Source: Combretum micranthum (lineage: Eukaryota; Streptophyta; Magnoliopsida; Myrtales; Combretaceae). From it: DNA of 64,000 bases. Positions 38,358 to 51,393 of the stretch are shown here, one piece after another. A program made the translations under genes and the position numbers. Numbering within the stretch: position 1 is the stretch's first letter; each line of letters begins with the position of its first letter. The DNA is taken from assembly GCA_024138025.1 (NCBI GenBank), contig JAMXBD010000404.1, positions 806,001 through 870,000 of the forward strand. Reading direction: 5' to 3'. The notes under the pieces were generated by a model, which was not told where the DNA came from, made no database searches, and worked only from the letters and a program-made list of their open reading frames with translations.

Positions 38358-41300
38358 TGTCACGCCCTGAAAGGTACTCTAAACGTGGCAATCCGCTGTA
38401 CACAATACTAAAGCTTAGGAATGACTTTCTCAGTTATGCAAAGGCTTCCATATCATGTACAAAGCGTACATCACAACCAAGGGAACGCATCGGAGTAGCG
38501 CAATTTATATTGATAATAATTAAGTAACAAGGCAAAGAGAATACTTATCATAAAGCATAAACATGGTAAATTATAATTCTTAGGGGTATATCCCTCTATT
38601 TTCTTCAAATTAAAATAAATACACTTCTTAAAATTTCCAAAACACTAACATAGCATACATTACATATAAGGAACCTTACAAGATAACTTCATCCTATGTT
38701 CCTATTGCCTTCATAAAAGTTTAACATTCTTCCATGACTTCTTTAATGTCACGATCTTCGATTTAAGTCATGAGTATACCTGTTTCAACAAAATCTATAG
38801 GGGTATAAGCTTACAAATAGCTTAGTGAGGTATTCTTTTTCATTCGCACCATGGTTTCAAACAAGTTCATTTAAATATTCACACATATTGTGTGAATACA
38901 ATGCAACAATTATGTGATTACACAAATATATATAGTTATGCGGAAACCATATATAGAATAGATTTACCCCTCCGTATCGAAGGTTAAGGAATCGGTGTTG
39001 AAGATCTGTAACCTTCTACGGCTAGTCCCCAGGTCTCCACCCAAAGCATTCGGTTGGCTCGGCTCCGAACCTAGAATCGCATTCCCTAAGCGATTTGGAT
39101 TCTCTAGGAAAGAACATGGCCCGTGACCCACCACGATAATAGCCAATCCAACTCCATGTGTAGGAGTGGCAGCCTTCCGAAAGAGATGTGACTCGATGGA
39201 TGCTACTCGTAAGTGTTTCATTTTTCTTAAGCCAAACCTTATTAAGGTTTATTAGGGGATGATCAATCAATTTAGCAAGCAATAAGCAATCATATAAGTA
39301 AGTAAACAAAACATTTAAACAGGCAATTTGAAGTTGCGATATTCTTAATTCTCATTTCACTCTTAAGCATAGAATCACATATATACATATCCCCGAATTC
39401 CCCATACATATCCATTTTTATCTTTTCTTAGTATACTAATGCCACTACTTTACAAGCACAAGCAAGGTAACGAAATTAAAAAAATAACTCACTCGCTCAT
39501 TTCGCAATCTTCGTAGTCGTAGAAATCTTCAAGAAGGGTAATCTCGTATCCTTCATCACCTAGAAAAAAGAATACCCGGGATGAGTATTTTGTAGAAATT
39601 CTACTTGAACTTTCTAATTCTATTTCACTATGTTCGTCAAAATCGCATAGAATGAAATTCCAATTTAAAATGGCCATAACTTGCTTATTTTAACTCGGAA
39701 TTTCGCATATAATATACCGTTTTCTACCTATTTGAAAAGATCTATCCATTTCTAAGGTTATCTTTGTCATATAAGGTCATTTGGGTTCTGAAACCGTAGG
39801 GTACAGATTTAAAACTAATATTTTTAGATTTTGCAAAACAATTTTCCAACTCAACTTCATTCAAAAATCCTTTAAGAAAAAATATATATATATATAATTG
39901 ATAAATCCCTTTAGTATATAGATAAGCTCACTTTATATGCAAAAACTCTAATGGTAGTGTCTCAACAACTTATTTCATAAAACAATTCATTTTGAAGTGT
40001 TAAAACTTAACTTGACAAATTTCATTTTTAAGTATTTTGAAGAAACTTTATATTTTCTTAGGTTATATTAAATGAGTATATTTTTATTTTATTTTTCTCA
40101 TTCCTTTTTCTAAAACAAGTAAACTTTTCCTTTAACTTTGGTCTTTTATAATTTCTACTTCTAGTGATAAAATATCAAAGTTATAAAAAATTTATTAAGT
40201 TGTTAATAACCTATTTATAAACTTGTATTTAGAATGATTCTAAAACTTTGTCTTTTATTTCCTCTACAAATTTTATTTGAAAAGAATCCTCTTTATTGAT
40301 AAAATCCTTTGTTTTTGATCTTATCATATTTGTACTCTTTGAAAATAAGTTCATTCATTAGAAACTTGAAAATCATTATTTTCCTAAGTGGGTATATAAC
40401 TTTGTAGGTTGATTTTTATCTTAACTTTGAAAATTAGTTTACTTTATGGAGTTGAAAAGAGTTTAATCTTAAGCTTTTTATGAAAACTTTGAAAACTAAC
40501 AAATTATTTTACTAAAACTTAGGTTACCATATTATAAAAAGAAAGTATTTATTTCTTATGTTTCCTTAGTAAAGCTATCTTTATTATTTGAGAAAACTTT
40601 GAGAAACTTATATTACGCTATTTCTATATTGTTGATAACAACTTCATTATTTAATGACAAGTAACATAATAGAAAATTTAGTTTTAAGTTCCTTTAATAA
40701 AGAGAAATTCTACTTTTAAATTTAGTTGAGACAATATCATTATGTAGATGCAAGTATTATGAGCATGTAAAATAATAAGAATATGAGAAAATACTATAAA
40801 CAAATAATAATAAGCAAGATAATAAAAATATCAAGTATTGGGAACCTTAGCTTGATCAAGGTATCCTAGTTAAGTATTAGAAGCCTTAGCTTCATCAAGG
40901 CATCCCGAGACTAAGAATAGACTAGTCCCAAAAACTAATAAAGAAAAGATTATTTTGACTTGATATGGATAAGTTTAAGACTAGAAAGGCTACTCTTAAA
41001 AATAACATGAAATAAATAAATTGCAAAGCATGAAATTAAATAAATAACAAGTGAGCTTATATGCTCTAAAGATTATATATAAATATATAAATATATTTAG
41101 TTAGATATGAATAAGAAGTTAGCGTAATAAACAATGATAATAACGAATAATAACAACATATATAATATCAAGTTAATAAAATAGGATTTTCATGTGTAAG
41201 AACAAAACATGAACATATTGTTATTTTTACTACTCATGTGAGTTTCGAAACGACACTATAGTCATGTTAAGTTACATGACATGGATAAACTAAATGTTTA

Positions 41301-42687
41301 GAAGAAATTTTACCTAAAGTGTTTATGTGGTATAAAGATGGTAGTAAATGTATGGTTATGTGGTTATTGAAAAATGGTAGTTGGATTGTATATAGAAAGA
41401 ATTTTTGTGAGTATTTAGTGAAAGAGATTTTTGGTAGAGGAAAATATTGTGGAGAGTGTTTGTGTAGAGAATTTGAGAGAGTTTTTGCAGTAGAATAAGT
41501 TGTGTGAAAGAATGAAGGAGGAATGGGGCATTTATAGAATTTTGGAGTGAAAATTAGATGTAATTAAATTAATTGAAAAAGAAGATAAATGAGAATGAAG
41601 AGAGAGAGAGGGGTGGATGGAAACTTGAAAAGAGAGAGAGAGAAGTAAAAAAATAATTTTTGAAGAAAAATGTAAGGGAAGTTTAGTGATATGTTGTGTA
41701 GAATTTTTATGGGAAAAGAAAATTGTAAGAAATAGGTATGTAGATGTAAGAATAGGTAATAGAAAAAGTAGAAATAAAGGAATAGTAATGAATAGTAAAA
41801 AAGTACGATGAATAGTAAACTAGACAAATAAAATACTGATAGTAATAAATATGCGTATAAAGGTGATATCTGTAATATTTATCTACCGAAAAATTCAAAA
41901 ACTGATATTTTTGAAAACCTTATATTTTTATGAGTCTATTGGTATTAACGGAATATTTTTGTCGTCTAATGTACTAAGGCACGATTTTTGAACATTGATC
42001 TCATTAAGATCCGAAGGACAATAGAATTTTAGGAATCTGATATTTTTAAGTTTCTCTATAATATTATGAACTATTATCAACAATTATTTCCATTTCGTTG
42101 TTTAGACTTTAAGAGCGTCGAATTGCCAGATCTTAAACACTAGTATTTGTTGTAAGTTTTGTTGACTTTTAGGGCTCCGGTTTGACTTCTGGTTTTGTTG
42201 AGTTATTTGTAAGATCATAAAATTTTGGGTTTTTTGGCCGTATTATAGTTTTATTCAACGTCTATCGTTTATTTCATTTTATTTATGATTACATAATATT
42301 TTTCAATTCTTGGGGTCATTTAACCGAGTCTAGGGTCATGGGTTGACTCAGTTTGACTTTTAATGAAAATTGGAATTTTTTATTCTAAAATTCACCGAAG
42401 TATTTAAGATTTTAGTATTTCGTTGTCGAACGTTATTTAGATATATCATCTTGATTTGCGTGTTAGGAATCAGATAGATGATTTGATTGATATACGGATG
42501 TTGAATCAATCGATAGTTGAATTTTCTATTTTGTTTTGAGGGTTCTCTTTTTCTCAAGATTAAGAATTCTCGTGTTTGACCTTATTTAGAATTTAGTTTT
42601 AACTTGGGTTGATTTTCAGGGTTTCGGTTTTAGTGTTAGACTTCTTTGGTTATTTTCTATGAATTATGAAAATTTCATGGGTTTACA
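38358..42687 (-). repeat. 5' LTR of element B (4330 bp)
   Basis: Minus strand from TGTAAACCCATGAAATTTTC at 42687 to GGGCGTGACA at 38358. Nearly identical to the truncated 3' LTR where they overlap. TATAAAT near 41536 and AG|GTAAAA at 41314/41313. The five bases after the border in D (CTCAC, 42688-42692) are the expected target duplication; the other copy is deleted. Confidence 0.92.
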
Positions 42688-43541
42688 CTCACGCATAGCA
42701 TCCATCGAGTCATATCTCTTTTAAAAGGCTGCTACTCCTGCGCATAGAGTTGGATTAGCTGTTATCGTGGTGGGTCACGGGCCATGTTTCTTCCTAGAGA
42801 ATCCAAATCGCCCGAGGAATGCAACTCTAGGTTCGAAGCTGAGCCAATCGAACGCTTTGGTTGGGGACCTGGGGACTAACAGTAGAAGGTCGCAGATCTT
42901 CAACACTGATTCCCTAACCTTAGATACGGAGGGATAAATCCGATCTATATATGGTTTCCGGATAACAATATATATCTATATAATCACATGATTGTTGCAT
43001 TGTATGCATAGCATATGTGTGAAAAATTAAATGAACTTGTTTGAAACCATGGTGCGAATGAAAAGGAATACCTCACTAAGCTAGTTGTAGCTTATACCCC
43101 TATAGACTTTTTTAAAACAGGTATACCCGTGGCTTAAATCGAGGATCATGACATTAAAGAAGTCATAGAAGGATGTTAAACTTTTATGAAGACGATGGGA
43201 ACATAAGATGAAGTTACTTTGTAAGGTTCCTTATATATAATGCATGTTATGTTAGTGTTTTAGAAATTCTAAGAAGTGTATTTATTTTGATTTGAAGGCA
43301 ATAGAGGGATAAACCCCTAAGAATTATAATTTACCATGTTTATGTTTTATGATAAGTATTCTCTTGCCTTGTTACTTTATTATCATCAATATAAATTGCG
43401 TTACTTCGATACATTCTCTTAGTTGTGATGTACGCCTTGTACATGATATGGAAGCATTTGCGTGACTGAGGAAGTCATTCCTAGGCTTTAGTATTACGTA
43501 CAGCGGACTGCCATGTTTAAGGTACCCCTCGGGGCATGACA
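42688..43541 (+). mobile_element. Solo LTR D, right part
   Basis: The last 854 bp of the B-type LTR on the plus strand: GTGGGTCACGGGCC near 42770 matches the reverse complement of 39119-39132 in the 5' LTR of B. It ends GGTACCCCTCGGGGCATGACA, followed by TAGCC (43542-43546), which matches 27943-27947. Confidence 0.92.
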
Positions 43542-43546
43542 TAGCC

Positions 43547-43631
43547 TAAGCGTATAATATCTTAGAGTATTATACGTGGCGGTAGCGCCTTAAGTTATTT
43601 AATTGATCGGATTAAATTCGTAGAGCGTTAC
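43547..43631 (+). repeat. LTR H, segment 6 of 6 (3' end)
   Basis: TAAGCGTATAATATC to GTAGAGCGTTACA, ending in CA and followed by GCTAA (43632-43636), the target duplication of H. Confidence 0.65.
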
Positions 43632-44005
43632 AGCTAAGTTACTCTAATGATAATAATAACAGAATTCTATATGATCGTATTGCTTAGATAGTACGTTGCT
43701 TGTCTGTGAGATGATTGATCACCTTAAACCTGATTAAAAACTACCAGTATCATAAATGAAATGAACATGCATTGCATGATTTGCATAAGCAAAATTTGAG
43801 TAAGTGGCAGCCTATTACGTGTTAGTGTTTCGAAATCTCTGGTAATGCTTAGTTTTTCTAGGCAAAGAGGCTATTAGTTCTACGTAAGATTACCTTTGTT
43901 ATGTTGGTACATAGGAACTAAATGGTAAATGAAGGGCACCACTTATGGTATCACTTTGAAATGACTAACACTTAGTGGAGGTTCTAAAGATAAAACAGGA
44001 AATGA
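43632..44005 (+). repeat. Relic X, right part
   Basis: Continues X after H. It parallels the C LTR at about 55285-55640 (ATGAACATGCATTGCATGATTTGCAT against ATGGACATGCATTGCACGAATTGCAT; GGCAGCCTATTACGTGTTAG against GACAGCCTGCTACGTATTAA). The similarity ends near 44000. Confidence 0.7.
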
Positions 44006-45642
44006 GTGTTAAAGATGTAATATACAAATAATTAATCTATAATGAAGGGTACTATTGTAATATAAGATTATTTAAGAGGTTAATTTTGTCATTTAACAGA
44101 CGGATGTGGACTCGAGAATGTTGTTCGCGAAGAATAAGAAAGAGAGGTTTTAGATTGGCTTAAAGCTGCCAGCTTTGAGTACAAGGCTGTTAGCTTTATG
44201 TCAACTTTAGAGCTTCGAATGATTTGTGAATGAAATTGTGAAAGATGGCAGCGTATGGTTCAAAGCCAGCCAACGGTTGCGGCTTACATACGAAGGCCTC
44301 GGCATTGAAACTGAAGACCGTCAGCTTACGGCCGACCTATGTACTTTTGTTCTTTGTTTTGAATTAAAGCCGCCCTTCGGCCTCCAACTTAGTACCAACC
44401 TATATTTCACACGAAATAGACATTCATCCTTTATGCTAGGGTTTCCTTAGACTTATATAACACCTAAGGTCCTTAGTTCTCTCTTCATAGCTCAACCTAA
44501 GGAAAAATCTATGTTGAATCTCTCTTAAAACTCTTTTGATTGAGTTTATGATTAGATGTTGTATTCTAAAGGTTGTTTCATATTGATTTTGGAGAATTAA
44601 GTTGCTGGAGATGATTTCGGTAGAGACCAAAACCCTAGGTTGTGAATTGGAGATCTTGGTTCTATAGTCAAGGAAGTGTGAAATCTAAAGTTTTGGGTAA
44701 GTATTGAATCCTTTCAATCCTTGTTACATTAAAAATGGAATCTTTTCTGATAGTTGTACAATTTTTGATTGAGGAATTTAGGGTTTTTGAAGAAATTGGA
44801 GAAATCTGTATTTTAGGGTTCCGTTATTTGGTGATCATAAAAGACAAGTGTGTAGATCCAATATTATAAATCTTATGCTTCAGATTGTGGATTCTTAAGG
44901 TTAGGGTTTAATTTTGAACATGAAAACAAATGTGATTTGATGTATGTTGATGATCAGGAGTCTGGTGGTTGGGGTTTCTAAACTTTTGAATAGGATTTAT
45001 TGATCTTGAAGTTTTGGAAACGAATCCAGTTACAACCTTACCATGCTTGTGCTTTGTGCTTGTAGGATTGGAATAATAAATTGACCTAATTATATCCGGT
45101 ATATAATTGAATATGTGTTGTTTGTATTTGGCTTTGCTTTGTAAAGACCACGCAGAGTGTGATACTAACGAGGCATCTTGATAATCCTTGTGTGTTGTTG
45201 TCCTTAATGGAGTTGCACTTGGAGATGATGCCGTAAGTTTAGAAGTAGAAGGAGTATGGCACCCAGGTGTGTGGGAGATTCCCAACACCATATATCTATA
45301 TAATTACCTATTTTCCTATATTGGTTGTTTTTAGGGAATCTTGAGATACTCCGGGTTTAGGGTTAGGTGCGAATGGCCCTAGACTGTGTTGATTTCTCTG
45401 CTAATTTGAAGATAATAATCTATGTTTGTTGCATTAGTTTCTAAGTTGTATGTGGTATTGCTTTTTGCTTGTTTATATGCATTTATTTTCGGTTTGGCGT
45501 ACTAGGCGTGTTTGCTCACCCCTTTATCTTTTTTAGGAATAGGTGAATATCAGATAGTTTATGATTTATCTAGATTCGATGTATATGTGGACTATGGGGA
45601 GGATATTAGCCGACCTGATTATCCTGCAGATCTTTAGTTTAT
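44005..45642 (+). mobile_element. LTR G (partial), plus strand
   Basis: An LTR with a decayed GCCGGC array (44150-44400), a TATA box (TATATAA, 44454-44460), a leader, and a splice donor G|GTAAGT at 44696/44697. Its 3' part (45540-45640) resembles J read on the minus strand, so G and J are related families in opposite orientation. The start is not fixed (a TGTTAAAG or TGTAATATAC near 44010 would fit). It is cut at 45642 by J. No gene. Confidence 0.6.
44150..44400 (+). repeat. Decayed GCCGGC-type array in LTR G
   Basis: AAAGCTGCCAGCTTTGAG, GGCAGCGTATGG, AAAGCCAGCC, TACGGCCGACC and AAGCCGCCC occur within 250 bp, ending about 70 bp before the TATA box. The CG steps are largely TG or CA. Confidence 0.6.
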
Positions 45643-46857
45643 TGTAACGCCCTAAAATAAGGTATTACAACCCGCCACATATCTCCTTTTATAAAGGACG
45701 TGCAAAGGTTCTATTATCCACAATAATACAATCATCTCCTATAAATATTCATAGGGTATCTCATAAGATACGAAACCTATTAAAACTAAAAACTCATACT
45801 TCATAAAACATAAACACCTTATTCAAGCATAAAATCTAAGTTGACTTCATAGTCAACAAATTCAACAGAGACTTAATACTGTTTACATAAAAATCTTTTC
45901 ATGTAAAACTAACAAAAACATCCAACTACAATCCAAATAATCAAAACATGTCTTTTCTTAGAAATTTGATATATAAAGCTTAACTCTCGGCTGGGTAGTC
46001 AGGTCCACTATTGCTATCCCTGCTATCAAAGAATAAGTCATATCTGGAAAGATCATACACTATATCTTCTTCACCTGTACCTGAAATTTAAAAGAATGAG
46101 TGGCGACACCCAGTACGATAACTCCAATCCAAAAACAAATGCACATGCACATACAATAGACAGATAATTCATGCAACTTAAACTAATGCAAACAATCATA
46201 TTATTATCTTTCTTAAGCCAACAAAAACAACACAGTCCAGTATTGGGTAAACTCTAATCCTGAACTCGGAGTTACTTAGACCCCTTTGAAAATCATACAG
46301 CTCTTTGAAAATAATAATCATACACGTATATGGATGAGTGGGTACTCCCCAAACACCCCGAATCCAGAACACCTAATTCTACCGGAATCATATCAAGGCA
46401 CGAGTCCACTAGGGATAACCTCACACCAAGATCATTAGGGTACCTCACCAGTATCACTGTCTGTCAGGTTTTTACTAGTCAAAGCCAAGCACAACCAAAA
46501 CATACAATTATTAAACCGAATAAAGATTAAGTTTATTAAGAAATTCTGTTCCTACAAGCATTCAATAAATACTAAACTTACAGGAAAAAACAGTAAGCAA
46601 GGATTGGTCGTACCTTCTCAGTTTCAGGAAATTCCAATACGTATCTCCTCAAAATCCTTTATCGACAACACTTAACCATAACCAAATCTCCACAATACTT
46701 CAATCAATAATATAACAACAAACCCAAATCTCCAAATTCATGTCAACAACATACATTTATATATAACAAATAAGAACACGATATAAACAATTCCTAATGT
46801 ACTATAACTCTCGAAATCCTAACTTGACAAAGAAAATCATCAAGTTGCACCGTCTAA
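45643..46857 (-). mobile_element. LTR J (partial), minus strand
   Basis: The plus strand starts TGTAACGCCC, the reverse complement of an LTR end GGGCGTTACA, like the end of H. It contains, reversed, a region similar to the end of G. It is interrupted at 46857 by element E; the rest would lie beyond element C, outside the window. No gene (the ORF at 46330-46530 has no domain). Confidence 0.65.
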
Positions 46858-48617
46858 TGATCTGCTTGAAATGTATATATAAATAAAGCACAGATTAATA
46901 CCAGCAAGTATACTAGATCGAATCAAATAATATAGAAAAATGAGTCGAGTATCGTTCCCACGAGGAATTCTTGTAATTACTAGACTGGTATCAGTTTAAA
47001 CTAATATTTAGGCTATTGATTTTAAGATTTTATAATTATCTGTTCTACTTCTATTTATACTAACAATGGATGCAACACAAATGTGAAATGTGAGAATTAG
47101 ATAGATATATCAAATAAAATGTGGGAAGGAGTAGAATCCATCATAATCTTTGCTAATCATACTGAAATTATATTATATGAATAGTTGAATTATGGATATT
47201 TATATGAAATTGTTAAGACCTAAAACTACAAGTTTTAAAAAACCACAAAATAATCTAATAGCTTTCGCTAAATAAATTATTAATGGAATCGAATTTACAA
47301 TTATAAATCTCCCGATTTTATAATTGTTTAATGTCTTAGATCAATTTCACCTAATTCCTTAGTAGGAAATTAAATTAAAACATTGCATGAATCACATGAG
47401 ACAATTTCTAAATTGGATTAAACTTCGCCGCTTCCGCAATTGTTGTTTAATCTTATTTTATGAATTCCTATGAACCCTAATTCTTCTTTCGAATTATCAA
47501 GATTCTTATCAATCCAACTTCATACAAAAACAAGATAAATAATTAGGATTCAATACAAATATTCTATAATTCTAACAAACATATAATATAAATTCAAAGA
47601 TCATTTTAGCAAGATTAGGGTTTCATCACTTCCCACAAGTAAAATTTAGTTATTCATAGATGATTCAACAATCAAGTAAGAAAATGCAAATGATATCATA
47701 TTGAATAAATAAATCAAACAATAGAATTGCATAAGAAATAAGATTAGAAATCACCAATTCAATTGTTTAAATCTTCACTTGCAAAATCTTGTCAATACAA
47801 AGCTTCAATCTCTCAAATTCTCTCTGAAATTATCACAAGGGAATTTAGAACTGTTAAATTTCGTGTATATGTTTCCTATGAAGAAAACCTATCTTATATA
47901 GAAGAAATTTAGACTCTTTAATTGCAAAATCTTGCAATTACAACATTATACGCTGGCAGTTACACATCCAACGCCAGAGGTTTATAGGCGGCGTACATGT
48001 GAAAAGTCAGTGAACACTGGTAGTGTTGACTTCGACCTTAAAATTTAACTTTCTGTAGATGAACTATGCCGTTCAAAAGCCGATAGCATGGTATTTGATT
48101 TATCCGGCATAAGTTGAGATGAATGAAGGACGTGTGGTTGATAATCAAGGCTGGCAGCTTAGCCAACAGCCTTAATTATTTCGTTTTTGTGCACAATGAA
48201 AGCCGTCTCAACGTCGGTGGCTTTGAATCCCAGAAAGCCAGCATTGAATATATTTACAGATGCTGGCTTTTCCACTCTTCTACACTGGCAGTGTTGAACC
48301 AACCTTTGTTGTTGTTTGCTCTTCCACATCCTATACTGCCTTAAGGTCGGCGGTTTAGAGGCGGCTTTAAAGTTTTGCATTCTGAGCATGATGAAGGCTG
48401 GCACTATGCCGACGGCTTTGACTTAAGAAAAGCCGATGTACCCCTTGAGTTTTCCTTTTCTCAATTCAACAATGCTTGTTTTGCTTTCTTTTGCTCAAAT
48501 TAGACCTGAAACATGAATTTAATCAAAACAAGTATTCATTCTAGCAATTTTTATAGAATTTAAGATACGTTTATTCAAATTGTACATTGAAAAATTGTAT
48601 AAAATATGATCTTATCA
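46858..48617 (-). repeat. 3' LTR of element E (1760 bp)
   Basis: Minus strand from TGATAAGATCATATTTTATAC at 48617 to an end at TGATCTGC (plus strand, 46858). It matches solo LTR S (1776 bp). TATATAAG on the minus strand near 47900, directly downstream of a GCCGGC-type array (48440-47945). TCTAA (46853-46857) would be the left target duplication. Confidence 0.82.
47945..48440 (-). repeat. Decayed GCCGGC-type array in LTR of E
   Basis: Many degenerate units (TACGCTGGCAGTTAC, AAAGCCGATAGC, AAGGCTGGCAGC, GTCGGTGGCTTTG, GCCGACGGCTTT), most with CG turned into TG or CA. Same place relative to the TATA box as in solo LTR S. Confidence 0.7.
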
Positions 48618-48631
48618 ACTCCCCCACACTT
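48618..48631 (-). other. Polypurine tract of element E
   Basis: Minus strand AAGTGTGGGGGAGT directly before TGATAAG, in the context CTTGAGGACAAGCAAAAATTC. This GTGTGGGGGAG form is the one I know from Tat/Athila elements. Confidence 0.85.
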
Positions 48632-49609
48632 GAATTTTTGCTTGTCCTCAAGCAAAACAAACTTTGCAATCAGTCATAGATAGTACAATTTTTCTTTTTT
48701 GAGTATCTTTTCTTTATTTTACTTGCATGTGTTGTACCTATTGCTCAAACCAAACTAATTATATGTAATTAGAGTATTTTAATAAAAATTCAGCAGTTAA
48801 TCCAAACAAAACAAGTTTTAATCTTAGTGTTTAACCAAAGAATCTTCTATTCTCAAGTAGATACAAAATCCACTAAGGAAAAATACTCATTTAAACTTCA
48901 ATGGACTTTTAGTATGCATATACTCTAACAACAAATAGTGAAAGCATGTGGTACCTACTTTTTCCTTAGATTTTCTCCTTCTTTGTTACAAATCTCATTT
49001 CATTTAGAGCTTTTGCATTCATTTTCTTTTGTTTTCTTACAAGCACTTATTCTATTTTTGGAAGGTTTTTGCCTCCATCTTTTTATATTTTCAAAGTTCA
49101 AGTATTGAACTTTTGCCTTTTTTTCCTTCTCGTTATAGTGAGTTCATTGAGTTGGCTCATCCCAGGCCCATCACCCAAGTGACCAGGTTTTAAGATACCC
49201 CTGCGAACTCTTCCTTACTTGACATTCAAGTTCAGATACTCTTGACTCAAATTTTTGAATCAGAGGAGTATAAGCTTATGCTTGTTTCTTTCTTTTCTTT
49301 TTGAATGCAATTTCAAATTTAAGACTTGTTTTTATAAAGGATCACTAAGTTAAAAGTTTCATATGCCTCTTTCACTAAGTGTTAAAAAGTTACAAAAATA
49401 ACTCACAAGAATATTTACAAACTAAAAATTCATAGAAGTAAACCTGTTTATTTTTTAAAAAAAGATTTGACTAACTTTCAAATTTCCAATTCCAAAGTTA
49501 AATATCAGGTAAACTTGTTCCTTAAGAATTTTACAGCCTAATTTCAACTAGATAAACTAATCACAATAGGAGGTGAGTAAGGTACTTAACAAACAAGTTA
49601 TTTTCTCTC

Positions 49610-49641
<32 letters not shown>

Positions 49642-50177
49642 TGTACTATCTCTAAATTTTTGAAAAATTTTGGCAGAGTTTCAACATATTTTGCTTTAAA
49701 ACCAAAAATACAAGATGAGTATTGATTAATCCTACAAATTTCAAATATAAATAACAGCAATTCAGACAGCATATCATATTTACAACTTCAATTCAACACT
49801 TCATTCAGTTTATCCCTTCCCCCATACTTCAATTAAATAGTGTCCTCACTGTTTCTCAGCAAATTAAATTATAGGAAAGGAATAGAAAGTGCAAGAAAAA
49901 GAACTTGGTACTTCCCTAACTTCATTTGTTTCAAAGTCATCAAAATTTCATTGCAAGAGAGAGTTTTGCTTTGTTTGCTTTCCTGTAGTCACTACAAAAT
50001 AGAAATAAAAAGCTATAAAAATATATCAAAAGGAGTCTACCCACAGGGACTTGGGTGCTCAAAATAAGTACAGGCCAATAAAAAAAAAAAAAAAGACATA
50101 AATGAAATCAAATGAGAGCTAGCAGGGTCTCTAGCTCTTTGGCCCTGGACTAGATCTGCTAAAATGCTTTGGGCTGA
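48632..50177 (-). other. Non-coding 3' region of element E
   Basis: AT-rich, with a GA/TA dinucleotide stretch (49610-49640). Nothing that resembles a gene in either strand; the ORFs at 49557-49772 and 49840-50067 have no domain. Confidence 0.5.
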
Positions 50178-51393
50178 CTATAGGGTATATTCTGAACTAA
50201 GTCTAGCAATACACTCTGAGCTATGACCAGACTCAGTAGACGTCTCATAAGTCATATCAGCTCCTTTTTCTGGATTCAAGCAGCAGTTAGCAATCTTCAA
50301 AGCCTCAAAGATAGTCTTCCTAAACTTCTTGTTCTTCTTCCACTCCTTGTCTTGTCTATCTCTAAGCTCCTAATTCTGCTTCTTCAAATCCTGAACATCG
50401 AACCTAAGCTGGTCCATATTATACGCTGAAGAAGTACCTGCATGAGGAGGAGGAGCAGAAGAAGATGGTATATCAGTTGGAATATCACCAGGAAAGATAT
50501 CTTGAAATTCAAGATCCTCCAAAGCTGGTGGCTAAACTCCTCTAGGGTCTTTAAGTAATCCCCAACCTTTGAAGGGTGCTGATGAAATCTTTTTGCTTTC
50601 CACAATCTCATCTCCTTCAGGTTCCTCAAAAATCCCCATACCCTTTAATAATCTAGTGATATATCCCCTACAGAACAGGAGATTTGTCCTGGTATCTTCA
50701 GTCTATCTATACATAAAGCTAGCCACCTCCACACCCAGATCTATCCTGTAGCCTCTGATAAGGCTATACAGATAGAACATATCGAATGTAGTCACCTTGC
50801 TGTGACTAGTCTTCTTACAGCTCAGAGTATATGCAAGGATATGGTGAAGAAGTTTATGCTCTACTCTCTGAAATTTAGTGGCTAAAGACTTAGATGGAAT
50901 GCATGGGTCTGTCAAGGGATGAATCAAATGAAGCCAATAACTTTCTGCAGTCTCTCTATTTCCTTATTCTTCAGGCCATTTGTTAGGGAGCATAAGATTT
51001 TCTTCATCTTAATCATATAGACCTAAGAGTTTACCCATTCTTTTTAATACCACCTCTCTGGTTACTCCATAAGCCTAAAAAATAAAGGTGGTTTCTTCTC
51101 TGTTTGGATGATAATGAAGAGTAGACAGGACTTCAAGTGTAAGATTCTTGTAGGCTGGCTCTCTCAAATCAAATAGCCTAACCCAATCCTGATCCTGAAT
51201 CAAATCCTGGATCCTTTCTCTCATACCATATTCCTCCAATAAGCTCCACTCTATATGCTGGCTATTTAAGAAAACCATCTTCATTAGTCTCTTTTTTTTT
51301 TTCCTTGGCAAATTGTTGACTAGACAGCAAATTTCTAGTTTGAGTGCCTGAAGTGGAAGTTTCAACAGTCCTTTGCTTTTTCTTTGGTGCCAT
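50178..51393 (-). pseudogene. ATHILA-ORF1-like / plant transposon-associated protein of element E
   Basis: Starts at ATG 51393 (MAPKKKQR, a basic start) and continues to about 50178, roughly 405 codons. An 11-A run (51301 area) shifts the frame; after it one frame is used throughout. Recognisable stretches are LIQDQDWVRLFDLREPAYKN, LEVLSTLHYHPN, HHILAYTLSCKKTSHSKVTT and FDMFYLYSLIRGYRIDLG, which fit the pattern of Athila ORF1-type proteins known from non-autonomous plant LTR elements. A Ser/Pro-rich part (SSSAPPPHAGTSSAY) and a charged, coiled-coil-like end follow. In-frame stops occur at 51075 and several later positions; most look like CAG or CAA changed to TAG or TAA. The biochemical function of this family is unknown. 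The family call is by pattern only. Confidence 0.6.

Larger units (their letters stand above)
31221..42687 (-). mobile_element. Element B: gag-only non-autonomous chromovirus derivative, inserted in D
   Basis: On the minus strand: 5' LTR (42687-38358), primer site, two gag-type reading frames, non-coding DNA, PPT and a truncated 3' LTR (34505 to about 31221). No protease, RT, RNase H or integrase is present in the 3.85-kb internal region, so it would depend on another element's Pol. It lies within solo LTR D: the right border 42687/42688 is intact, and the left border has been lost with about 1.1 kb of B and about 240 bp of D. It resembles the class described as terminal-repeat retrotransposons with a GAG domain (TR-GAG). 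Confidence 0.85.

Noticed and set aside
48123..48404. ORFs on both strands
   Set aside because: They cover the GCCGGC-type array of the LTR of E; no domain.
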